From the NCBI RefSeq assembly GCF_963676685.1, contig NC_092351.1:36880733-36944732 (forward strand): 64,000 nt of DNA, read 5' to 3'. Positions within the stretch are counted from its first letter, which is position 1, and the number at the start of each line of letters is the position of its first letter. Positions 48,401-58,800 of this stretch are shown one piece after another. The stretch comes from Mytilus edulis. Taxonomy: Eukaryota > Mollusca > Bivalvia > Mytilida > Mytilidae. The translations under genes and the position numbers were made by a program. The notes below the pieces were generated by a model. The model was not told the DNA's origin and did no database searches. It saw only the letters and a program-made list of their open reading frames with translations.

Positions 48401-51400
48401 ACTGTGTTACAATAGTTTAATGACACATGCCTACATTTTGTGTATCAATTTATTTGTGTATCAAAGCAGGTCTTAACTAAACTATGAATCAGATGTCAGA
48501 AATACATTTGGTATTGTGAGGACAGGTAGGAGAGTGTGCTTTCACTGCTATTTATTATGGTAACTTGAGCAATTTAATTGTTTTCATTAGGAAGAAGATT
48601 CATTGCATTTACCCAATGTAAAAACAACTTTGTAAACCAATATGTTTGCAATAAATGCAAAAAATTTGCAGAAAAAAGTCTCAAATTTGTAACATGTACA
48701 TGATGTAGGAAAATGTTAGCCTCTGTATTTAATTATTCATTGGCGGATCCAGGGGGGTTCCGGGATTGGAACCTGCCCCTGAATTATTAACTAAAATGAA
48801 AACAGCACTTCCCCTTTACGCTTGACTGGTGATTTAGAAAAAGATTCATATGATCAATTTCATATTTTTTTACATTGTAATCTATTACCATGATTACTTT
48901 AGAATATAGAAAACATACCTCTGATGCTGTTTTTCCAATAGGAACAATATTGCTGTCTTTCTTTGCAATGCTTTCCATCTAAAAAAATATTTATAGCAAA
49001 GTCAAAATTATTGCATGAATTTTCTGCAAATTAAACTCTTTATCATGGATTTCAGCACTGCCATCATGACAAACTTGTGTCGTGATTAAGAATAAGTACA
49101 TACAGAACAAATATTGGCTACAAATTTTAAGCCATTGCCAAAATCTTAACTTCAATCCCTGGACTTACATCTAGAATTGACACAGAGGATCTGTTGAGAA
49201 CAAAATATACAACAGAAGAGATGATTTCAGCTTTCAATTTGTGAACTTTTCATCTCTATCTGGCTGGGAACATGCTAGCTGTGCCTGTATTAAGATTACA
49301 CATGGTTATATAACTCAGTTGATTTCTTGATAGAGGGTTTATGCTTATAAGGATCTATTTGACCACAGGTTCTAGGTTTTATTGTAGCCATCATGTGTTA
49401 GTTGACCATTATGAAATATCAGTTTCAGAGATAACAACAGTTAATGTGTTCAAATATTGTTAGGGCCACAAACTCGACCACTTTTCCTGGAATGTTTAAT
49501 CACTGTCATTGCTGAGTTTTAGAATTATCCCATAACTTGAACTTACATGAGTCACATGTGGTGTACCTGAGTTCACTCTAGTCCAAATAATTATGAAGTC
49601 TTGAAAGGCTATTATAAATTTATTTCTTTGACTTTTTGGTCATGTTGACTTATTTGTAAATCTAACTTTGCTGAACATTATTGCTGTTTACAGTTTATCT
49701 CTATCTATAATAATATTCAAGATAATAACCAAAAACAGCAAAAAATCTCTAAAATTACCAATTCAGGAGCAGCAACCCAACAACGGGTTGTCGGATTCAT
49801 CTGAAAATTTGAGGACAGAAAGATCTTGACCTGATAAACAATTTAATCCCATATCACATTTGCTCTAAATGCTTTAATTTTTGAGTTATAAGCCAAAAAA
49901 TGCATTTTACCCAATTGTTCTATTTTTAGCCATGGCGGCCATCTTGGTTGGTTGGCCAGGTCACGCCACATATTATTTTAACTAGATACCCCAAAGATGA
50001 TTGTGGCCAAGTTTGGATTAATTTGGCCCAGTAGTTTTAGAGGAGAAGATTTTTGTAAAAGATTTCTAAGATTTATGAAAAATGGTTAAAAATTGACTAT
50101 AAAGGTCAATTACTCCTAAAGGGGTCAACTGACCATTTTGGTCATGTTGACTTATTTGTAAATCTAACTTTGCTGAACATTATTGCTGTTTACAGTTTAT
50201 CTCTATCTATAATAATATTCAAGATAATAACCAAAAACAGCAAAAAATCTCTAAAATTACCCATTCAGGGGCACCAACCCAACAACGGGTTGTCGGATTC
50301 ATCTGAAAATTTGAGGACAGAAAGATCTTGACCTGATAAACAATTTTACCCCATGTCACATTTGCTCTAAAGGCTTTAATTTTTGAGTTATAAGCCAAAA
50401 AATACATTTTACCCCTATGTTCTATTTTTAGCCATGGCGGCCATCTTGGTTGGTTGGCCGGGTCACGCCACACATTTTTTTAACCAGATACCCCAATAAT
50501 GATTGTGGCCAAGTTTGGTTTAATTTGGCCCAGTAGTTTCAGAGGAGAAGATTTTTGTAAAAGTTAACGACGATGACGATGGACGACGGACGCCAAGCCA
50601 GGTGAGCTAAAAACAATATTGAAAAAGTACAAAGTAGGGCAGCATGCTACGTCACCAACAGGAACCACAACACCAGTAGTGTCACTTCCATGATTGACCA
50701 TCTTCAACGGAAGTCACTTGAAACTCGCAGAAACATCAATCGAGTAACTATGCTGTACAAAATCTCACACCATCTCATTGCAGTAGACCCTTACCTTTAC
50801 CTTTTACCACAGCCAGTCAAAAACACCAGATACATGTACACTAATTATTACAATACCAAACATTTAGCACTAGAACAGATTACTTCAACATGTTCAAGTA
50901 AAGCTTTTTCCATTCACAGTTGTACTGTGGAACTCACTTCCACAAAACGTCATCAGTGTTACCCTGGATCAGTTTAAAATACTGATCCAGAGTCAGTATA
51001 TTTAGATATCCAACCTGTTTGTAAATATGTAAATGTGTTAATTTTTGTTTTGTTTTTGCACAAAATTATTTCTGAATTATTGCACTCATTAGTTATTATA
51101 TTTGATTATTAAAGTATCTGTTTGCGATGCACAGACGTTTAGTCATCAATGTGCTGATGGATCGTCGTAAGATGAAGATGTAGATAACAGCCCTGCTAAG
51201 TACACCCCTGTTTTTTTCTATAGGGATTTGTGTTGCTTAGTGACGTCTATTTTTTTATATTGTGTTTCGTAGGTTGATGTTTTCCCAGTTTGTCTGTCAT
51301 TATTTGGCTGTTAGTATCTTACATATCTTTCTTACTTTTACAATAAATCCAATACAAATTGAAAACAATTAACCAGTCAGGGGACTTACTTAAATAAGTG

Positions 51401-52308
51401 ATTTTATAAATCACTGATTCAAGTAACATTATTTCCATAAAGGTTGGAAGTCAGAGTTGTCTTTCTTTAATAATCACCTATTTAAGTAGTACAAATTAAT
51501 CACTAGAAGAAGTGATTTAATTTTATTGTAGCTTTAAATATAGAATACTAATGAGCCAGGGACTAATTATGTTTCTAAACTTATCAGAACCAACATCTGT
51601 GTTGTCTAGGATGACCAGGTCATTTCAGGTGATGACCTTGTACTGAATCTAGGATAATGACATAAAAATCACTTGTTTAAGTATCAGACCTCAATTTCCT
51701 TCCCAAAAATCACTTCTTTAAGTATCATTCTTGTAATAACCCCCTCTAATTTCAACACCCCCGAACAGTGAAATTTTTATCACGAACAGTAGAATTTAAT
51801 TACATAATCTGAAAGATGAAACCTTGAACTTCACAGGAAAAATACTCCCACTGCTGGGAAAAATCTTCTAAGAAAGTATCAGTTCATTATGTAAAGCCAT
51901 TATTATAGCATTTTTTTCAACAAAAATAGAATTTTAAGCTAAATGATAGCATCAAAGGCATAAACCTTGCTACTTAAAAGAAAGAAAAAGTTTGTTTTTT
52001 TCAATTTTACTAATCAAAAGATATTATTTAAACCTATGTGTTTAAAATTTTGAAAAAAATACAAAATTCCAATTTGTGACAAAACCTCGAATTTGCTACT
52101 CAAATAAGTGATTTAAAAATCACTTATTTCAGTAAGTCCCCTGACTGTTAACTGTTGGTGAGCAAAAAAAATATAAATGAAAATTTACCCATGAAGTATG
52201 TTCTTCTTCCAGTTTTGAAATTTCTTCTTCGTCATCGCATGGTTTATCAACGGTAAACCACAAAGGATCTGAAGCACTTGGTACAAGTGAAGGGAAAAAC
52301 GATGACAT
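45335..52308 (-). CDS. ANAPC15: ANAPC15, APC/C subunit 15 (three exons found, 3' exon missing)
   Basis: Exons: 52308-52189 (40 codons), 48978-48919 (20 codons), 45458-45335 (41 codons plus one base). They encode MSSFFPSLVPSASDPLWFTV, DKPCDDEEEISKLEEEHTSW, MESIAKKDSNIVPIGKTASE and then HMEDEEEDEEDDDGDDDDES. Human APC15 (from memory) has the same start (MSTLFPSLFP, LWFNLDRPC), the same SIAEKDNNLVPIGKPASE core and an acidic tail. The subunit helps the anaphase-promoting complex release the mitotic checkpoint complex by Cdc20 turnover. The last exon, expected to end near QWMI, was not found between 32.3 and 45.3 kb. If intron 3 were retained, the frame would stop 21 codons later. SDAD1 starts 438 bp away, divergently. 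Confidence 0.9.
45546..45701 (+). repeat. family B repeat, copy 3, left part
   Basis: Starts TCTCACCTGGCCCGAAGGGC and breaks at ATCTAGTTTAA, where another family B copy is inserted. It continues at 47525. Confidence 0.85.
45702..47524 (-). repeat. family B repeat, copy 4, inserted inside copy 3
   Basis: Runs from ACTAGAGGCTCTAAAGAGCC to CTTGGCCCTTCGGGCCAGG + TGAGCTA. Removing it restores the sequence found uninterrupted in other copies, TTTAAAAAATGTGTGGCGTG. It has three internal ~500-bp units. Confidence 0.9.
47525..48148 (+). repeat. family B repeat, copy 3, right part
   Basis: Resumes AAAATGTGTGGCGTGACCCG and ends GGCTCTTTAGAGCCTCTAG. Confidence 0.85.
48919..48978 (-). CDS. ANAPC15: ANAPC15 exon 2
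   Basis: Between TTTTTTTAG and GTATGTTT; encodes MESIAKKDSNIVPIGKTASE, the most conserved block of the protein. Phase 0 at both ends. Its first ATG is internal, not the start. Confidence 0.95.
48979..49636 (-). other. ANAPC15 intron 1, unassigned part
   Basis: No feature recognised between exon 2 and the truncated family B copy. Confidence 0.4.
49637..50612 (-). repeat. family B repeat, copy 5, truncated
   Basis: Two internal ~490-bp units plus the GGTGAGCTA end; the ACTAGAGGC end is missing. The LINE fragment follows directly. Confidence 0.8.
50615..50997 (+). mobile_element. LINE (non-LTR retrotransposon) 3' end, RT C-terminus
   Basis: Reads IEKVQSRAACYVTNRNHNTS, then SSVTSMIDHLQRKSLETRRN and VTMLYKISHHLIAV, the usual end of CR1/Jockey-like reverse transcriptases. 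Near 50900 the frame shifts, after which SFFPFTVVLWNSLPQNVISV is in another frame. A dead 3' fragment, in ANAPC15 intron 1 on the opposite strand. Confidence 0.8.
51374..52147. mobile_element. MITE with 30+ bp TIRs and TTAAC duplication
   Basis: Ends CAGTCAGGGGACTTACTTAA (left) and complement CAGTCAGGGGACTTACTGAA (right), continuing with AATAAGTGATTTT. TTAAC flanks both sides (51369-51373 and 52148-52152). There is no coding sequence. It ends 41 bp from the splice donor of ANAPC15 exon 1. Confidence 0.85.
52189..52308 (-). CDS. ANAPC15: ANAPC15 exon 1 (start codon)
   Basis: ATG at 52308; forty codons ending HTSW before GTAAATTT. Carries the conserved FFPSLVP and LWFTVDKPC words. Phase 0. Confidence 0.95.
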
Positions 52309-52746
52309 ACTACCAGTATCTGAGAACTAGCACCAGTTTTGTAAAAAAAAAATTCTAAACATTTAATTCAGGGTAGAAAAAAAACTTGTAATTTCAAACA
52401 AATTGTTCGTTATCTGAAGCACTTTTGTGATCCAGACTTTTAAAATCTAAAATCCACAAAAATATAAAGCAAAACGGTCTTAATAAAAAATTTCAATATC
52501 ATTTTTTGGGAATTGTAAATCACATTGTATAAATAAAATCAATACTAATTTTTGTCTCAAATACTTAATAAAAAAATCTATACCAATACGTTATGACGAA
52601 AATGTAAAATTGAGAATGGAAATGGAGAATATGAATATTTCATTCCTGTGTAGTGTTCTTAAAACTTCATTAATGGTTCTTAGTTGGTGCAGTCATTGAT
52701 ATTTCCGGTTTAAAGAGACACACGTGGTTGATGTAAACAGAACAGA
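52309..52746. promoter_or_regulatory. bidirectional promoter region, ANAPC15 / SDAD1
   Basis: Only 438 bp separates the two start codons on opposite strands, so both 5' UTRs and core promoters should lie here unless upstream untranslated exons exist. No TATA box was assigned. The pairing itself is seen; shared regulation is inferred. Confidence 0.7.
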
Positions 52747-52836
52747 ATGTCTGACAGAAATCACAACAAACTGCCAAACAATCTCCCTCAGCTACAAAAC
52801 TTGATAAAACGTGATCCAAATTCATACAGAGAAGAG
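52747..52836 (+). CDS. SDAD1: SDAD1 exon 1 (start codon)
   Basis: ATG at 52747; thirty codons ending SYREE before GTTATTTT. The start is fixed by the conserved [20 protein letters not shown] opening. Confidence 0.93.
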
Positions 52837-55800
52837 GTTATTTTACATTGTTAAATCCATTTACAACATTTTACCATTTAAATACCTTTGTATTGACTAT
52901 TTCAACCTGTCGGCTACATAATTTTTTGATATCATTAAAGTGTAGAAGTGCATCCACAGCCATAGGCACGTGTTTCTGTCCATATGGGAAGGTCGACTAT
53001 CCATAGCTTCTAATATTAGGCAGGTGTTACCTTAGTCCAATTAATTATGACGTCTTGGAAGGCTAGCTATTTTTAATTTTTGCTTTGACGCCTTCCTGTG
53101 AAAGGGAACGAAGTCCATATCATCAATTTTTTTAATGTTAAAAAAGAAACGGAAAAAGTCTAATGTTTCCGATTTTGGTCCTGTTGTTAGGAATACCTAA
53201 AGTCTCAAGACAAACAAACGAGACCGGAAGAAACAAAATTAATGATTATAACATGTTTAAGTTCATTTATAGTCGCTGTCACATAAAATTGGCACCATGT
53301 TTTTTGTCAAAATTTTCTTAAAGGGAAATTCCGCGATTTTTTACTTATCATCTAATTATGTTCATCTTAACATAAAAAACACATTTGCAAAGTTTTAAAT
53401 TTACATTCCTTCTAATAACGGAGAAAATCAAGTATTTGTAACTGTTTTGGTTGAATTCTCGAGTGGGTCGTGACGTATTAGCCCGATTTATTGAATTCTG
53501 GGAAAAAATAAAATCTGTTTAACTCTTATAGCTTATCGACAATATACGTAATTAAAAGCGCACAACTGACGAATGGTCGTAGTTATTAACCACAATATAA
53601 GAATGAACGAAAATGAATATGCATATACCGTTTTGTTTTGATTGAATTAAACTCCTATAAAATTATCTCTAGTAAATGTGTTTGAATAAATTTAATTAAT
53701 TATTGTTGAGATTTTTTTCATATAATATTTATTGAACATTTTTACTGATATTGGAGTGAAAATATTTCAGTTCTATTTACCGTTATTGTTTTGATAATCA
53801 TTTCAATGCAACTAATGTGTGAGCAGAGTGTGTATATTATTTTGTAAAGGTCACTGTATATTTCTCGGCTTGAGGTCAATTCGTTTACCTTGTAGCTATT
53901 TAGCCACAGGTGTGAGTTCAAGTGTACACAGGTATAAATGTTGTTATTTGGAAAGGATAAGCAGAAAGGATTAGAAAGAGTATGCTGTCACGATGTTAAT
54001 ACACTAAGATTTAATACACGATGAGAATAAAGATACAATAATTAAATTGTGTAAATTAATTGAAAATAAAATTCAGATTCGTAATTCCGAAAGAGTATAA
54101 AAATAAAAGGAAACAATTTTTCATTACTTTCTTAGCGGTAATTGGCGTAAAGATTCAAATATGAAGCAAACAATAGTAGTTTTAATCTTTAATAAAAACT
54201 AAATGCAATATTACCCAATTTGATATACCATTGTAGATCTGTTTGATATCATTGACTTTACCGGAATTTCTTAACTTGTATTCAAATCTGGCTGTGTTTA
54301 AATGCTAATAAAACTATTGCAATTTTAAAGTTTTTAATTGACAAAAAAATACAACTACAACATGCATTTTTAGTTTCTTTTTAACATTTTATTCTTACAT
54401 AATTAAATTCATTTGACAATCATTTACACGAACTTTTTGTGAAAAGAATACCAATTATCTAAGCTAAGGCACTATTTCTTTTGAGGATTTTTGAGGGGTT
54501 TTTTTTTAAATTCTATGATAATATTTGTGCAATGTTGAACATGATAGCCGTCATTAATCCAAATAAGTAATACAGTAGTTGTAATAAAAGTTATATTTTA
54601 GTCATGCATAACTGATATTGACGAATTTAGAATAGTTCGTCCATACATCGTTGTTCTTGAAACAATCATTATTAGTATACATGTAAGTTTCCTGACGTAT
54701 AAGAGCCATTCAGGATGAGCTCCAGAGAAAGCAGACTAGTAGCGTTTCGTTCGTTTGTTTGTTGGGAAAGGAGAGGAAATGCAACCGCTTGTACAGATAA
54801 ACGACAGAATTACCATACAAGCATTTATAATCAACACAATCAGAAAGAGTTCCCATCGTTAGACGGGGAATATGAAGGCTTCCAAGAATGAACAAGTGAC
54901 ATGTCTAACTCTGAACAGTTAGAAAACGGACTATCGACATCGACCGCTTGTTCTTGATATTTGAAACTGTATGCATATATATACGTATATGTTTATGATA
55001 TAGTGATGAGTTCTTGCGTCTGACAAAAACTAAATCCCTTCATGGTTATATCTTGCCATACGTTTATATTGGTTTGTAAGGTGATTACTCAAAATCGTTA
55101 TTTGAAAATCCTGTTTGTGAGATGTAGATTCTTTTCAATACAGAAATTTCGTCTCAGATATATTTCACAAGTGTATAACACGGAGAAGTTCTGAAGGTCC
55201 ATTACTCCCACTTTTTTTGGGTGTGAACCATCGATGTTTACAGCAATATCAAAGAATAAGATGGTGATGGTAGAAAGAACTATGGGCGTCATGTGGCAAA
55301 TATTACATGCATATCGGACAATGAGTTGTCAATCTGTATGAAAAGATTTCCAATACAACCATATTATTGAGAAGGAATGTTTACATGCTATACTCTCGTA
55401 CTAGTATTACAGGGTTCTTGTGGCGTTCACCTTAGACACACATCTCAGTGTTTTCACGATGTTTAAAAAAAGGACAGAACCAATTTAATGTCATATTTCC
55501 CTATTTTTTAAATATAACTAAAAGTCTTTTATCTGACAAGAATACCCCTATTTAGCGGACAAGTAATTTATTTATTTTTCTGTTATTGAATACCAAGAAA
55601 GAAAATAAATCCCGAAAATAATTTGAAACTTTGATACTCTAAAGTTTCCCAGCAAAATATTCACATCCCCTGGGGATATTTAGTGTTCGTCCAGTGGCAT
55701 ATATAACAATTGTGATGACGAATTCCTTCCTTTGTTCATGAACAATCTTATTGAAATATAAATCTGTGATTTTACTAGGTCCACAGCTTCAATGAACCAA

Positions 55801-58800
55801 AGCAAAAGTTATACATCGACCTGAATTTAAATCAAATTGGTTCTCTTCTTCTTCTGGTATACAATAGTCTATCGACATTCGATGATTACATACTGTTGGC
55901 ATACGTGGACTAGTCTTTTTACAACACTTTTACCCCTATTTATTCAAAATATATGTTTTTTTCTTATGTTCAATGTATACAAACTATATATTTTAAATTG
56001 CGCTATAGTTCCGTAACTTTCTATCCAGTCGTATAAACGAATCGTCGGCAAGTGCGTACATTTTTTTAAATCAATATTTCTGGTTTGTTCCAATCTGTCC
56101 TTCACTATTGACAATGAGTATTTATTACATTTTCCCAAATTCACCCTTGGAAAAAATATTTAAATAGATTTTAATTTCATCAAATCTTATTTTTTGGATA
56201 TTATTTATATTTTTATGAATAATATTCTTTACACCAGAAATGTTATTTATAAACAAGCGTATGAGTTTAGTAATGACAAGTAAGACAGAGTTGTATATTA
56301 TCTATACTATTAAACGAGAAGACCTCATTTTGTGTGTCGCTTCTCTTCCTTCCAAGATAAATTAATCATCATGCCTCTGTGTTCTATAGGTAACATGCAT
56401 AGTCGCATTTGTCATCCATTCTTATGATTATTCAGATTGAGTTATTTTGGGAGAAAAACGACAAAAAAGGAGTCCGGATATTGATTCCGTCATCAGATTG
56501 ACTTTTAGTCACAGATAAGACTTCCGGTTTGAATCATGCACAAGTACAACCAATCGTATGATAGATAAAAAAAAATGAAAAATAAATAAGCCAATCAGAG
56601 TGTTTTCCATATCATGGTGTTTAGATCGCGAGAACCACAACTATTATACCTCCTTAGAGTGGACAATTATTTTTCGAGTTTATCTACATATAAACTACGA
56701 TTATACGACTTACATATATATATAGAGACTCTCTGTATTCTGTCTACTGTTTTCTTTGAAATGTTTACTATTTAAAGGGTCACGCCAGTTGCATATATAC
56801 TAAGATAAGTAAAACATGGGGAAACAAAAATGTGTCCATATAGTACACGGATGCAACATCGGCACTCTATTTTCTAAGTTTCGAGTTGATTGGACTTCAA
56901 CTTCATCAAAAACTACCTCGATTAAAAACTTTAACCTGAAGCGGGACAGAAGGACGGACTAACGAACGAAGAAACCCACGGATGCACAGACTAGAAAACA
57001 TAATGCCTATAAATGGGCATAACAGTTTATTGTTGGAAGCGAAAGTAATAGTGATTTGGCAAAAATGAAAGTAGGGTAGAGATGAGAGCTCGAGGGAGGC
57101 AGGACCGTGACCTTTTTTCAGGACGTCGGGATCGGGTGTTTTTAAGTTCGGGATTTGGGGATTGACCCTTACGGGATCCGGGAATATATTTTTCGATTTC
57201 GGGATTTCGAATATGAATTTCCTTAAATTCTGTATCTCGGGATTTCATGATTTTAATCCCGGGATTTCTGGATCAGAACCCCTCCGACACTCCCTCAAAT
57301 TAGCCTTAGATGGTTTTAGTCATTTATACAAGATTCATATCCTACCATTGGCATGTTAATAAGGCTCTCAAAAGAAAAAAAACACTGATGGATTGTCCTA
57401 GAAGTATATTTTATTAGACTAATAATGGTCCATATATAAGCAGTTACATTTATTTCATGTTTGAAGCGGTGCAAATTTTTTAATTTAATTTGACTTTTAC
57501 CAAAAGATGCGTTGTAGCAAAGGAGAAGAATAATTGTGGTCTGAGGCCAGAAACAGGAAAATAATTAAATTTAACAGAAAGGAAACAAATATCGGACTTT
57601 GGAAAAAAAAGGAGAGGGCTTTTGATACCTTTTATGAAATTCCCCATACATACATGTAGTATCTTTTACAAAAAATCATCCAACAACATTTCTCAAGCTG
57701 TATATGCCCGCGATTTCGCGGGTGTGTTCTAGTACATCTGATAGTTCAAAATGGAAAGTTATAAGTTATAAGTTATCAGCCGTGTACACTGATTAATACC
57801 TGCAGAAGTGAAACGATGCATGAACTTGCAAGCCCGACAGGAAATCGCTTGAATACCTGGACGTGTCACCTCACACCCCTCACAATACCTTTGGAAGTAA
57901 TACCTTTAGCCATGCTGGTGATCAGATGAGGGAAGATCAAAATATATTTGAAAAAAGTTTATTACTTTAAAGAATTATGAACAAATTAGATTTTCGAAAA
58001 CAATTTTCACGGAACACTTATTTATGATTTCAACTTTGACTTTTCACCTAATTCCAATATCAACAGTTTAAAAACAACAGACCATGGTAATTTAAAAAAA
58101 ATAAGAATATTTTCCGTATCAAGTTAGTTAGTCGGATAAAACAACCGTACGATTGACAAGATATCGACACGCAATTACGACTACATCGGTTACTGTAGTT
58201 TTGTTTCTTTGTGGTTTATAGACATATCGTTTTTATTAATCGGGAAAGAACACAAAATGGCTGACCGCTGAGAATTGATACTCTAAATTTAAAATCGATG
58301 GTGATAGCTTATCTAGCGGAATAAAACTTTAATATCTATGAATTTGAGCATTTTTATACAGAATGAACATAATATCAATTTTTGATTTTTTTGCGAAGTT
58401 TCCCTTTAAAGTCATAAGAAACCTCAAATTAAAAAAAATAATGCATATGTTTTTTTATAACTCATTGGATAGTTTTCATTATAAAACTTATGTACATATA
58501 CTTTTTTCTGAAGAAAATTCTTTAATTTATTCATATTTAGAAGAAGTTTACTTTAATTTAATTGCTTGCTTCCAGGACGCAATTCCCCCGATATATTTTC
58601 CGTATGCAAAGTGACCTCAGTGTGACCCATCTCGTAAAAATCCGGTGATCACAATACCCATGAATGTCCTTAAAATAAACTATTATACGAATTTACATGT
58701 TAAACACGTGCTCAATTTCCATGCTTTTTTGTTGATTTTTTGTCGATTGTTGACAAACAGGTGACAATCGTTAAACTTCGGCTTCAAAACACGAACTTTA

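Noticed and set aside
48787-48978. ATG of ANAPC15 exon 2 as a gene start
   Set aside because: It follows a splice acceptor and corresponds to an internal residue of APC15; the true start is at 52308.
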